This document shows, in pieces, positions 46,735 through 59,239 of a DNA stretch of 64,000 bases. The stretch is from Corbicula japonica (Eukaryota; Mollusca; Bivalvia; Venerida; Cyrenidae). The stretch's first letter is position 1. Every line of letters begins with the position of its first letter. Where the stretch lies: the NCBI GenBank assembly GCA_038501625.1, contig JAZAYU010000001.1:1798001-1862000 (forward strand), given 5' to 3'. The notes under the pieces were generated by a model. The model was not told the DNA's origin, did no database searches, and saw only the letters and a program-made list of their open reading frames with translations. A program made the position numbers and the translations under genes.

Positions 46735-46950
46735 TCATGAACAATAAAGACATGATAATTTCAAAACGACACCATCCACAATAAGCGAATACGAGAACAC
46801 GAGGCGTTACTGCGTTTAAACGGTCAGTAGCAAGACATTTTGGGATTTTAGGTTCGGCGGTGAAACTATCTTATACTGTTTCTTAAATGAACAAACACGT
46901 TATTCTCGTGAATAAACTTCAGCCTCATCACATCTTTACCAGAAAGCATG
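46735..46950 (+). mobile_element. MITE-like family, partial copy
   Basis: CAATAAAGACATGATAATTT ... ATACGAGAACACGAGGCGTT ... AATGAACAAACACGTTATTC. Confidence 0.55.
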
Positions 46951-47339
46951 CAAAATCATACTAACACAACATTAAATAGCAAATGACACTGTCTTATTAA
47001 GACTAAAAAAGCTGACTTTTAATCATTAATAACACGATGTAAGGAACAAAATTATAATATTTTTTTTCAAGATTTCCATAGAAACCGAAATAAAATCATA
47101 CACAACAGCCACCAGTTTGCAAGCATGGCGATCAAGTGTACACAGGTTAATCAACTTGCATGCAGAGCGCTGCAGAATGCCATGTTGGTGGCTTTGTTTT
47201 ATATAGTGTACAGATGATATATAGATGATCTTACGAATAAAAGGACAAATATTTGGCGCCTGTTATTTTTTCCTAAATCACTGGCTTAAAATACGTTTTC
47301 GTGACAGTTTTTAACTGCATTAAACTGCATTTCTCTTAA

Positions 47340-47470
47340 ATTAAACCCATGCGCCAGCTAAACAATTATGCATGTAAAAGCACACACACATATGAAACAT
47401 AAGAAGCTAAAAGCATTCAAAGCCCAAGGGGCGGGCACTCAATGAACTTACCGAGACCAGAAAGTCCTCA
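47340..47470 (+). mobile_element. MITE-like family, tail fragment
   Basis: CCATGCGCCAGCTAAACAAT ... AAAAGCACACACACATATGA ... ATGAACTTACCGAGACCAGA. Confidence 0.6.
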
Positions 47471-47684
47471 TAAATAATTTTTATCATTTTTACCTCAAAA
47501 AAGACAATATTAAACATTCTTTTACATATAACACAGACAGATTTACCTGCTAAGAGGCAGTTTTCTGTAAAAAAAAAAGCCCAAACGGGAATGTTTTACA
47601 CTGAACAGCAATAGGGCTATTTATATTTTGATCGACTGCATTGAAGAGTAGCAAACACTAAAAATGCAATTGTGGAGGTAAAAC

Positions 47685-48060
47685 ATCGAAATATGTATAT
47701 CAGGAATGGCCACATCCAGACATTGCTTCGCCCACACAGCTAACAAATAAAGAGGAGTAGAAAGGAAAAAAGAGTGTGGGTAATAAAATGATCAACTTCA
47801 AAATATACAAAACAATTTACGAGAAAGAGAACCTGAAGGTTTACCGCCTTGTAGCGGTCAGTTGCAAAACAATTGCCGCCGAGTGGTTAACCAGGTGATA
47901 GGGTGCACCAACCTCACACTTGCCACAACATGTTCTTATATGAACAATTGCAACAAGTACAACTTGTCTTGTTGATATATGTCCAACCTACCATCAACTC
48001 TACACAGTTTCGTGCAAAAGCACACAAACATATTTATAAGTGGTATAAACTGCTACAAAC
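47685..48060 (+). mobile_element. MITE-like family, copy
   Basis: ATCGAAATATGTATATCAGG ... CAAAACAATTTACGAGAAAG ... GCAACAAGTACAACTTGTCT ... GCAAAAGCACACAAACATAT. Confidence 0.7.
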
Positions 48061-48115
48061 TAATGTAAACACATATTATATTAAATGTTAAAACCGATCC
48101 TTTATAGCTTTATAG

Positions 48116-48219
48116 CTTGACCGTTCCAAGGCGGTATCTCCAAAGGTTCTCATTTTCGTTAGTTGTTTGTGGTGTCCTGTTTAAATTGACATTCTTATTA
48201 CAAACATGCTCTCTCTCTC

Positions 48220-48267
<48 letters not shown>

Positions 48268-48300
48268 TTTTCGCTGCGTGGGGAGGAACTGCTTTGTTGA
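48116..48300 (-). mobile_element. MITE-like family, inverted copy with CT microsatellite
   Basis: CCGTTCCAAGGCGGTATCTC ... AACATGCTCTCTCTCTC ... TTTTTCGCTGCGTGGGGAGG. The CT run (48208-48264) is at the same internal place as the GA run at 1262. Confidence 0.72.
48208..48264 (+). repeat. (CT)n microsatellite inside a MITE
   Basis: CT run with one TTC interruption within the inverted copy at 48116-48300. Confidence 0.95.
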
Positions 48301-51300
48301 GTGGGAAATTATCGCTACACACAAACGACCTTCAGACAATGACACAGACTAATCAAAATCGCAAAATCTCTAGATAAAGTAATTGCCTATGCGTCGTAAT
48401 TCTGGGTTGAGTAAACATTTCTATTTTTCTATATGTCTGCAAACGACAAAAGGACAAACATATTAATCTCGTTATAATTGACTTCAACGCATATATTCCT
48501 ATGATAAAAAAAGTCGAAGCGTGTTAATAATAAAAGAAACGTTAAACGTTTCGTCTCTGATGCAGATGTTAGGTTTTTTGTTTGCACCACATGGGCGTTA
48601 AAATATATACAAAAAAGCAATTACAAGATTATTATTGACGTAGTTGACAATATCGCGTTAAAGGTTCCATGTTCGTCGATTTAGGCTTACCGCTGTTGTA
48701 TAGTTTGTGAAGTTAAGTTCCAGTAGATTTACCTTTGATTGTTTTAAATTAACTATTTATTTTAGTTTTGCCGTACATTGTAATCTAATAACGTCTGATA
48801 AGAAGGTGTTTTTTAAAATATAGATTCTGAAAGTAAAAAGTTAAATAATTTGCATTTACTTTCTATCTTTGACTAGCAGTTTGAAGTGCCTAGCGACGAA
48901 ACTTGGAAAAATATAACATTTTGATCGAAATAAGGTCAAGCTGTTATTGGTATTGAGTCTATTGACGTAATAAATAAGTGATAAAGAAAAAGACTGGGTT
49001 AGGCATTAAACATCACTTACGGAAATGTCTCATTAGCTCCCAAATCGGGAAGTTCCGAATTTATCAAATCAGGCGAATTCAGAAAATTGCAAATTGACCG
49101 CAAAAACATACCACAAATTCTAGAATCGCATGGTCGGGGCAAATTTTTCCGATGTAAATAACTGGTAACAAAATGTTTTACGAGAAGCTGTGGATAACGA
49201 GGAGTCCTTAAGGCATTACAACACTGTAAAGATCACGACAGAGAAAATCATTATGGACGCAATGATTAGTTTACAACGGCATCCATCTTAAGGCGGTAGG
49301 AGATACGCAAATGGTACGCATCTGTAACAATGCTTTAAACAAACATAAACCATGATAAACTTGAATAAAGTGAAAATTCATAAGCAAATCTCTAAGTAGA
49401 ATGTTTTGTAAAGTCTCTTATTAAATCATTAATGAGACGGTTAACAAGCTGCTCTTCTTCCTTTTTCCTAATCTTCCAGAAAACATCTTCAAAAGTCTTC
49501 TCAATTCTTAATAATAGAATTTGGTAATTCTGAATCACTTATTTGTCTAATATATTCATCGAAGTTTGCAAAACGCAGCAACACGTGGACCAGCCGGAAA
49601 TAATATTTCCATTTTCTTAGCACTATCTGTGAGATCGGTGGGTAACTAATTTCTTCTGCCTTTGGAGCGGAAATACAGATACTTTCTATGGGCTAACCAC
49701 CTCGATTTCAGGAATTGATTTCATGTAATATCCATGTATAAGTTATACGATATTTCACTTTTTATAGATTATTTTTTTTATTATAAACATGTTTAAGTTA
49801 TACACTATTTAAATTATTTCTTGAATAAATTGCAACTTGCAAACGACAACCTAGTTTGTCGCTAGCTTTTTGGGGGTAAAGGAAGCTATTACAGCGATTC
49901 TGAGCAGGGCGATATTCATTTGTGGTTTGTATTAACAATGTTTTTATGCTTAAATAAACCGAAATTTTATATTCCGGTTATTTCAGGTATTCAAAGGTAA
50001 CAAAATCAAAGAAATGAAAATGAAATTTATTTCATCTCTCCTTTTTGGCTGTATAGGTAGGCAGTGTCTTCTAGATGTGGCATATTTACCCTTTTAATGT
50101 TATAAATTCTAGTTTCGAGAAATCTGCCTGTAACTGTGGCTTCTTCTGATTTCTTCACCGATTATTAAGGGAGAAAGTTCATTCCCACAATGCAATCTCA
50201 GTTAAGATGTCTCCTATTCGTCCTGCAATTAACTGATAAAACAAACCATTGTCGTCAGTAAAATAGTTCCTGTCCTGTCAAGATGCTTTTAATTTAATGC
50301 CAAATAGGGGAAATAAAACAGCCATTTCATGAACAACATTTTAATCTGTCACTAACGTTTCCCTGGAGAATGCATGAACACTGAGGTCATATTTGTAGCT
50401 TCCGAGAGAAAAACGGTGTCACGGCTGACTTTCTTACTTTTTTTGAAAATGTATTTCTTCTTAAAGGTTATCAAAACTCGTGTGTTTTGATTTTACGAAT
50501 AAATAGAACTCATTGTTAATTTATCGCGTTCTTTAGTATAAAAACTTAAAATATATTCAGCTATAATTCATCGAAACACTAAGTGACACTGTGTTCATGA
50601 ACTAATGTTGTTAACAACAATTTTGCTTACAGATATTCGAGATTTGAAAAAGTTTAGTATGCTGTGTCGTTAAGATACCATGACGGAGATTTATATAAGA
50701 GCCAGATATTTTCACCCGAGTACAGTTTCTCCACAAATATGTTATCTTTTTTATTTGGTTTTGATGTTTATTATTTTAAAGTTGTCCTTTCATTAACATT
50801 TGTTCCTGTCATAAACACCTCTAGATTGTCTGTTATTGGGGCTTTTGTTTTCTTTTTAACGTTGCTTTGCTATTAATAATAAAGTTTATTTCACTTGTAA
50901 TTTAGCTTGACATTGAATTCAATTAAATCTGGTGTAACGACTGTTTTGTGATGCTTTCTAGAATACACCGTTTATAGACTCAACTGAACAGTTTTCAGTT
51001 ATTTTAGAACAATCTATGACATGCAATTTAGCGGCATTATAATGCATGTTAAGCGTCATGAGCATATTACGGTTACTTTATTTTGAATTAATTTTTATTT
51101 CTGATGTCATTGTTAACTTGTGTCCATATTGATTTTTTTTCAATAAGATTTTAGCTGTTAGTTTAATTCAAATTCCAATAATGCTTTGGGACATACATTG
51201 TAGCATGAACTATTTTTAGATTTGTCGAGTTCGATGGGGGGTTGTTTTTTTCCATTTTGATCATTTGAATTTGTTGTAAAAATAATCACCTTTATCCACG

Positions 51301-51754
51301 ACTTTGCTAAATATATTCGTTAAAATGTTAAGAATAGTATCTTCTTAAATGTTGAGTTGCTGTCTATTTTATAACTCATAATATTCTATAATATCAACCT
51401 ATTTATGTCAAGACATGACACCATCCTTTATCATTTTGACAACTAGTATCAAATAGAAATATATCTTTCAGGATGTATTGATCTACGAGATTTATTACAT
51501 ACACGTCAATGCCAAAATGTATAATCTGAAGACATTTTACTATTACCACTCTTTATACCGAGGGGTCGTCATGAACTTTTGCTAAATGATCCATAAAAAG
51601 TCATTAACTCATAACCAAGGCTATACAGCTAAATTTGCGTACAACTGAATTTAGGGTTGCTCCACCTGCTCACGTGAAAACGAACAGTATATCAACATTT
51701 TCTCTGAACCAAAAAATATTTTATCTTGGTGAATAATATAACGTTGCGGATTGG

Positions 51755-51915
51755 CTAGCGTCACAATTAAGCCGATAACGGTGTGAGCGTAAAAACAGCG
51801 TTACAGAGCGGACACGGGTCAAAATTAAGCCGATAACGGTATGAGCGTAGAGACAGCGGGACAACGCGGACATTGGTCACAATAAAGCCACAATTAAGCC
51901 GATAACGGACACGGG
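51755..51915 (+). repeat. Small tandem repeat with AATTAAGCCGATAACGG
   Basis: The 17-mer AATTAAGCCGATAACGG occurs at 51765, 51823 and 51892, with TGAGCGTA and ACAGCG text between. Less AT-rich than its surroundings. Confidence 0.75.
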
Positions 51916-52540
51916 TTTTCGCAGGAGGAAGATTCGTTTTGCTAAATAATTTATGTTAAAAATTGTCAATTTTAAATGTATATGTAGGTAAGTACATGTA
52001 AAATACTTAACGACAACTGCATCTTGACTTGTTAAATAGCCATGCATCTATGGCGACTTCATGTTCCTTTATTGTATGGAGATAAAAATCACCAAAACAG
52101 TACATTAATTACTTTTAAAAGCATATTGTCTTCTTTAATTTACATTTATATTAATTGCAACGTTTAGTATTTGTAAGTTCAGGTTTACTAAGTGTTTAAA
52201 GTTTTACTTTGTTTAAGTAACATTTTATATTTCTTACCCTAAAACAACTAGAATACAAAAAACCCGTTGACTTAGTTATAGCTATAAAAATCAAAAGACC
52301 TGGAACCATAAGAAAAAAAACAGGGTCCTTCTTATTCAAGGGGAGTAACCAGAGTCTTCCTGCTTCATAATAACGAATCACTTGACTAAACGCAAGTGCC
52401 AGCTATGTGACCGCATTGCTCACCAAAACTACTCTTAAAATCCATGCCTACCTATGGCAGGGCAAAAAGATATGTAAACAATATGTCTGTAAGAAGGAAC
52501 TAAGCACTTATCAAAGAAAAAATCGCCTTTCCAAAATATA

Positions 52541-52576
52541 AAACAACAACAACAACAAAACAACAACAACAACAAA
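52541..52576 (+). repeat. (AAC)n microsatellite
   Basis: Two short AAC runs separated by an AAAAC interruption. Confidence 0.85.
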
Positions 52577-53699
52577 CAAAACCCAAACAAAACGAACTAA
52601 TAAGTCTTTCAAAATTATATCAATTAATCAACAGAATGCTTGCAATGTGTTAAGATGTTTAGGACCTGACCAGACTTTGCTTATACTGCTGAACTGATCA
52701 TGTTATTTATTATAAGATACTCCTGGGCTTTTCTGTCAAAATCCGCCTTCAAAGTTGCGGATAATATTGCAATGACATCGTTGGTGTTCTAATCTTTCGA
52801 CATGATGGTAAGAGAAACTGAGCAAAGACGAGTTATCTGAAGTTATTCATAATTATTTCTGACATTAATAAATAGGATTTTTATCGAATATTCCCCGGAT
52901 TTATTGGCATTTCAGAGTTCTGAGAATACAAACGCTCGTGACAAACAACGCTGCCAAACACAACCATAAATTTTCGTCAGTTTAGTTTGCGGAGTGATTT
53001 TTGTATGCGGCAAAGAGTTGATAATGCCATTTCCGCTATCCTTATCTAGGACGAATTTAAAATGTTCTGAAATACATTGACATTGAAAATAATGAAATGT
53101 TTACTACTGAATACAGATATAATACAGACGCAACTCTCGCAAACTTATAAATTAAAACTATGTTTCGATTTTAAAATCATGAATTGAATATATTTAAATA
53201 TATTTTAAATAAAAAGTTTCAGGCCTGGTATCATATTTTAGCATTTCAAGACCTAATGGCTATAAAACGTTTAAGTTTTGCATCTATCAATCGTTCACGT
53301 AAGAGTGGCGTTTGATAAATTCGTCGACTAATGACAACTGAAAGTTACTTAGAACATGATATTGAGCAACACGCGTACGGATATTCTAGTATTAACAGAG
53401 AAACTTATATTTTCCATTTATGGAAAATCAGTTTTTTTTCTTGCTTATCAACAGGCTCAATAAATCATTTCTGAAACATTTTCAAAATGTCCGTGTACAC
53501 TGACTGTCAAGTTAAAACTGATAAGGTTTTCTTATTTAAGAATCACAAAATTAGGAAATAGCGGATTTGGACGGAAATGCATTTAGGCCGTTAATAAGTA
53601 TCCATTCACATGCCAAAATTCTGCATCAACATACCTTAAGTATCACCTTATACCCGTGAAACATTTACTTATAATTATTTAATCTACGTCCCGTTTTAT

Positions 53700-54165
53700 A
53701 AAATGTGAAATATGCATATCAGGAATCGCCACACTCATACAACACAGCCGCTCCAAGCAGCAAATAGAAAAGAGGAAAAGAGAGCATGGTTGTTATAATT
53801 GTCAACTCAAATAAGACGCCTCAAACAATTAACGAAAATGAGAACCCTTGGAATTACCGCCTTGGAACGATCATTGGCAAAACAAATTGCCACTGGGGGT
53901 TTAAACCAGTTTCTAGGGTGAAACAAACTCACACTTGTCCCAACAGGCTCTCATATCAACAAACAAGTACAAGTTGTCTTAGTGAAATAACTCCAACTCA
54001 CCCATCAGCTAAACAATTTTGCATGCAAAAGCACACAAACATATAAAACATAAGAAGCTTATAGCATAGCAAAGCCAAAGGGGCGAATACACAATGATCT
54101 TACAGAGACCAGAGACATGGAGTCAAATCAGCAAGAACACGATGACAGGGATAAAAGAAACAAAT
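53700..54165 (+). mobile_element. MITE-like family, near full-length copy
   Basis: The best complete copy: GTGAAATATGCATATCAGGA, then a CGCCACACTCATACAACAC-type end, GAGAGCATGGTTG, AACAATTAACGAAAATGAGA, GGTTTAAACCAGTTTCTAGG, AACAAACAAGTACAAGTTGT, TTTGCATGCAAAAGCACACA and a tail ending AAAAGAAACAAATCGAGC. It has no open frame of note. At least 20 copies or pieces occur in this window on both strands. Confidence 0.75.
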
Positions 54166-54742
54166 CGAGCTTCTAAGTTCTTTAAAGATAAAAAGCGTTT
54201 TTATTGTTACGAATGATATATGTTACATTATTTCCGTAAAACAGGATAATGTCATTATTACCTCTTCAATAATACTTCAAGTTATCTCTATAATACTTCA
54301 AGTTATCTCGATGATGTATTGATTGTCTTAACTTTTGTCAATAAGTTCTATCTACATGCATATGAACTTTTGTTAAAGATGTCAAAGTAGTAATTGAGAA
54401 ACACTAGTTGCCTTGATCTCTGTATGTAAAATCAAAAAGAGGTGCAAAATTTACATTTGATTGTTTCTATGAGTTTGCAAAACTGTAAAACAATCTAAAC
54501 ACTCTTTGTGAAGTTGTTTAATCAAAGAACAGACGTAATTCGTTACACAATGACGTTGTATTCAAATATTGAACAGAAACGACATTCGAGGAGCATAATA
54601 TGCAGTTGTACAATTTTGAACAGTCCTATCAAATTTAAAAAAGTACTTTGGTGTTAATTTTACTTAGGAAACGAAATTAGCATCTCCGGAATAAGTATGA
54701 ATTATTTTAAACTAGGTCAAGAACAATATAAATTGAACTCAC

Positions 54743-54866
54743 GTCTAACATATCCTGATTTACAAGCCGTACACTGACCATCGGTTATTGGCGGTGTTTG
54801 CAGTCTGTCATAACTATAGTTCTTCCATGTTGGTCGTCCGGACCGTCGAACATACGGGCTGTGCAT
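54743..54866 (-). CDS. TRPC-like channel, first coding exon 1a
   Basis: The exon begins at the first in-frame ATG (54866) after an upstream stop and encodes 41 residues starting MHSPYVRRSGRP. It ends with one extra base, c, before a perfect GTGAGT donor (54742). Joined to exon 2, which starts with ct, the split codon is CCT (Pro), giving ...GYVR-P-RHNENG. The piece is rich in Arg, Tyr and Cys (QCTACKSGY) and has no recognised domain; TRPC N-termini are variable. The assignment rests on the phase match, the strong donor and an open frame that closes just upstream. A possible 3' splice acceptor (tttgacaacag) sits 2 bases before the ATG, so a 5' UTR intron further upstream is possible. Only transcript data could prove that it joins across a 34-kb intron. 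Confidence 0.6.
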
Positions 54867-57261
54867 GTCTGTTGTCAAAGTAAGTTCTGCACAGGATAGT
54901 ATGGTGTTTTACACAAAAACTATTGAGTTAAGATGTTCACCAATAAACAATGTTGCTTTACTGGCATAGCTGTATGTAAATATAGATACCCATAATCTAG
55001 CACAACCACCAACCTGTCCATAAACTTCCGTCATAAAATAAAATTAGTCAGTATAGAAAATTCTTCATTTCGCCTTACGAATGAACATGAAAAAGAAATT
55101 GTCAATCTAATTCCACCGCAAAAGCTACAATAATATTAACAGACTTCAATATTTTTAAAACATCCTTTAGATCACATAAGTTTAATAATGAAGTTCAGTC
55201 AATAAATTTAAGAACAGTAAATCCTTGTGAAATGCTGATTAAATTCTGACCATAAAAGAAACGATAAGATTAAAGACGCAGACAAGAAAACTATCATTCA
55301 AATATTCAATGAATATAGTGCCTAACTAATCAGTTATATAAAATTCCGAGCACATGGTAGACTTGCCATCTCCAAAAATCAAGTGGTTTAATAATCTAAA
55401 TACTTCACGGACACAATCCATGTCCTTAAATACTGGTTCTGATAATGATTCTTGATTTTCGCCCTCGGACTGCGATATCAAACATCCAGTAAATAACGGA
55501 AAACCATCGTTAAGCCTTCTTCACTATTGTTTTTGCATTTAGCTTAATGCTTTACGGACAGGAAACAATAATCCAGCATCATCCAGAGAAGTAAATGTTT
55601 TATAAAGAGTTGTGCACTCTTACAAATAGCGGACTGAAACATTTTCAAAATAACATTCTGATGTTTCTGATATATGTCGGTTTGATTTACCGTAAGAAAA
55701 AGTATGAAGAATAAGTAACTAAGGTAGTTTTGTTTAAGAGTAAATATGGAATACATGGGCTGGTTAAAAATATTATTAATGTCCAAGAACAACCGCACTC
55801 AGTAAACGTAACCTCTTCACTACAGCCTAGAAATTAGGATCGTGCGTTCTTGACAAGTTAAAAGAAACACCACAAGCAATAAACATTAAAACGGTCAGAT
55901 GACTTACATACTTTGAATGTTTAGTTTTACAACTTGAACTAAACAATAGGGTCGTGGGGTTACAGGTGATTGCGATTTAAATATTGGCCATGATCTTGCA
56001 TGTAAAAGCGAGTGCTTAAACGACACCGAACCTATATGTTTAAAACTGGTCCAGAACAGTTTTAAAAAGACAATTAAGTATTGCATCACAAAAAAGCTTC
56101 CCCTCTGGACAAAAAGAACATAAGAAGAGAATGAAAGAGTGTATGGATTTATAAAATTACAAAATAGACACCACAAACAATATCAATAATGAGAACCCGA
56201 GGGGTTATGACAACTCAAGTCATTTATACTGAACTACATTGTTTGGGCATCTGCATGGATATGAATTACAACACCTACACACGAAGTTCGCGCTGGAGAA
56301 AATATCTCCTAAATGTTTCTAGCGCCAGGTACAAGATAATGTTTAGAAAAGTCTGCCATCCTGAGCATGTGTTTCATTAATCTTGGATAAACATAAAAAA
56401 CTGATAATACTGAACTTTCTTTATGGAAGTCCATAGATCAATAAATTATATATAGTTAAACAAATTAAATGTGTTGGCAAAATATGTCGCTTTAATAGAA
56501 CTGTTTAGAAACGGTACAGTATTTCCATAATATTAAATATAAGTCAAAATTGTTCTTTGATTTTTTAAAAACAACTGTTACATGTATTTCTCGGCATGGA
56601 ATAGAATAATCGTGCAAAAAAAATCAAAGCTCCTTTAAGTTCTTACTCTTTACTACAGTTATCAAAACTTATTTATTTATAAATAATTTTAAATAAAAAC
56701 ATGACCAAAATATGAGCTGCGCGAGTAAAAAGACTATGAAAGAGACGTAATGTTACATTTCACAAGAAAAAAAGAAAACAAATATATGATTTATAACATT
56801 ACATAATTGATGTGTTCTCAATACATATGTATGTCCCTAGAAATAACCCTTTTAAATAAAGATTAATCATCACTTAGAGAAATGTCATAAAAAGTTGTCA
56901 GCTTGAAATTGATATATGTTTTGAATATCGATGAACGCGTACATCATTAAACGGGGTTTAAATTTATAAACAGCCGAGCTTGTGAAAATATCTCAATAAC
57001 AACTGAAGAAATTTTTGGCAGATAAGTTAGTTGAGAGACTGGGATATATATATCGCCTATAAACAGACAAAATGACTATAAATCTGTAGTTAAGTATCTA
57101 AACGTCATATATAAATAATTCCTTCTGGAATGGATTTTGTTGCCTCATTTACACCATATAAAGAAAGACTTCTGAACTCATTTACGCCATATAAAGCAAG
57201 ATTTATAACCATTTCATATTACAGCTCTACTATTTAGTTGTTCGTGCTCTAAACGTTATGA

Positions 57262-57395
57262 GCAGGCCATATCAGAAATATCCACAATCAGAAATTACAG
57301 CTTCTTCACACAGTAAAAAAAGAAAAGATAAAAGGAGAGCATTTGTTTATGATTAAAACAAGTTTCAAACAGATGCCACAAACAGTTAAACAAAC
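57262..57395 (+). mobile_element. MITE-like family, copy split by the tandem array
   Basis: GCCATATCAGAAATATCCAC ... CAGATGCCACAAACAGTTAA; the copy resumes at 59172-59235 with CTGCCTTGAAACGGTCATCG. It matches the order of the full copy at 53700-54165. Confidence 0.7.
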
Positions 57396-59172
57396 AAGAG
57401 GGTCCATAGGACCCTGGGTCGCTCACCTGTCAACAACTGCTCAATGCTTGCAAGAGTTTTGTGCAAGTGTGGTAAAATCAAGTCAAAAAATAAAGCTGCT
57501 ATTGTGAAAAGGTCAAAATAGCTTACTTTGGCTCTTTCAAGGGCCATAACTCTGGAGCCCATTAGGGAATTTATGGATAAACATTCTGACCAAGTTTGAA
57601 GAAGATCCCACCAAAATTAAGATCCCAAGTGTGCAGACGAGCTTTTTTAATTTGACCTTCTGACCTAGTTTTAAGGGTCACATGACCCAGTTTCGAACTA
57701 GATCTAGATATCATTGAGATAAATATTCTGACCAAGTTTGAAGAAGGTTGCACCAAAATTAAGACCGCTAGAGTGCGGACAAGCTTTTTCTATCATTTGA
57801 CCTAGTGACCTAGATTTCAAGGTCACATGACCCATTTTCAAAGCTGACCTAGATATCACTGAGATAAACATTCTGACCAAGTTAGAAGAAGATCGCACCA
57901 AAATTAAGGCTGCTAGAGTGCAGATTAGCTTTTTTCTATAATTTGACCTAGTGACCTAGATTTCAAGGCCACATGACCCAGTTTCAAACTTGATGAAGAT
58001 ATCATTGAGATAAACATTATGACCAAGTTTGAAGAAGAACAGACTAAACTTTCAACCACTAGAGTGCGGACAAGCTTTTTCTATCATTTGACCTAGTGAC
58101 CTAGATTTCAAGGTAACATGACCCAGTTTCAAACCTGACCTAGATATCCTTGAGATAATCATTCTGACCAAGTTTGAAGAAGATCCCATTAAAATTAAGA
58201 CCCCTAGGGTGCAGACAAGTTTTTTATTTGATTTGACCTAGTGACATAGTTTTAAGGGTCACATGACCCAGTTTCGAATTTGACCTAGATATAATTGAGA
58301 TAAACATTCTGACCAAGTTTAAAGAATATCGCGCCAAAATTAATTAGGGTGCAGACAAGCTTTTTCTATAATTTGACCTAGTGACCTAGATTTCAATGTC
58401 ACATGACCCTGTTTCGAACTTGACCTAGATATCATTGAGATAAACATTCTGACCAAGTTTTAAGAAGATCGCACCAAACTTACGACCGCTAGAGTGCGGA
58501 CAAGCTTTTTCTATAATCTGACCTAATGACCTAGATTTCAAGGTAACATGACCCAGTTTCGAACTTGACCTAGATATCATTGAGATAAACATTCTGATCA
58601 AGTTTAAAGAAGATCGCATCAAAATTAAGACTGTTAGAGTGCAGACAAGCTTTTCTATAATTTGACCTAGTGACCTAGATTTCAGTCACATGACCCAGTT
58701 TCAAACTTGACCTAGATATCATTGAGATAAACATTCTGACCAAGTTTAAAGAAGATCGCACCAAAATTACGACCGCTAGAGTGCGGACAAGCTTTTTCTA
58801 TAATTTGACCTAGTGACCTAGATTTCAAGGTAACATGACCCAGTTTCGAACTTGACCTAGATATCATCAAGATAAACATTCTGACCAAGTTTAAAGAAGA
58901 TCGCACCAAAATTACGACCGCTAGGGTGCGGACAAGCTTTTTCTTTAATTTGACCTAGTGACCTAGTTTTTAGGGTCACATGACCCAGTTACGAACTTGA
59001 TCTAGATTTCATTGAGATAAACATTCTGACCAAGTCTGAAGAAGATTGGACCAAAATTACAACCACTAGAGTGCGGACAACAATTGTGAACGGACGGACG
59101 GACGGACGACGGACGACGGACGAAGGCCCCTCACAAAAGCTCACCCTGTCACTATGTGACAGGTGAGCTAAA
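57396..59172 (+). mobile_element. 145-bp tandem array element with inverted ends, nested in a MITE
   Basis: About ten units whose GACCTAGTGACCTAG marker recurs at 57799, 57945, 58090, 58235, 58375, 58520, 58664, 58807 and 58952 (periods 140-146). The left end carries GCTCACCTGTCA and the right end TGACAGGTGAGC, an inverted pair. ACGGACGG repeats sit just inside the right end. Sequence on either side (ACAAACAGTTAAACAA / AACGTGACCCTGAAG) is the interior of one MITE, so the array inserted into it. No protein is encoded. Confidence 0.8.
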
Positions 59173-59239
59173 AACGTGACCCTGAAGTTACTGCCTTGAA
59201 ACGGTCATCGGCAAAGCGATTTGCCATTGAGGGTTTAAC

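Larger units (their letters stand above)
45298..54742. other. Intron 1 of the TRPC-like gene, part between exon 1a and exon 1b
   Basis: About 9.4 kb. It holds a SINE piece (46470-46560), several MITE-like copies (46735-48300, 53700-54165), a CT microsatellite, and a small tandem repeat (51755-51915). The stretch 48.4-53.6 kb is otherwise AT-rich with no gene that I can support. Confidence 0.55.
1679..54866 (-). other. TRPC-like cation channel gene (5' part; 3' end outside window)
   Basis: This is a multi-exon gene on the minus strand. Ten coding exons chain with consistent phases to give about 577 residues. In order they show a variable N-terminus, ankyrin repeats from about residue 78, a TRPC zinc motif (H225, C229, C231, C234), the segment SSKDPILTAFELARELR typical of the TRP_2 region, a linker ending NEKK, then FVAHSSCQQ, a pre-S1 hydrophobic helix and S1 to S3. 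This order is diagnostic of the TRPC family: tetrameric, non-selective, calcium-permeable plasma-membrane channels acting downstream of phospholipase C. I could not assign a TRPC1/4/5 or TRPC3/6/7 subgroup. S4 to S6, the pore and the TRP box are missing because the gene continues past position 1. Introns (5' to 3') are about 34.1, 2.0, 0.6, 2.4, 5.5, 1.0, 0.56, 3.8 and 1.6 kb. There are two candidate first exons. Confidence 0.93.

Noticed and set aside
54270..54312. Possible regulatory direct repeat TAATACTTCAAGTTATCTC
   Set aside because: A simple two-copy tandem duplication in an intron with no other sign of function.
57571..58909. Several minus-strand 61-65 codon frames of similar sequence (MVRSSLNLVRMFI type)
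   Set aside because: They are one frame of each 145-bp unit. The period is not a multiple of three and each is closed by stops, so no repeated protein is encoded.
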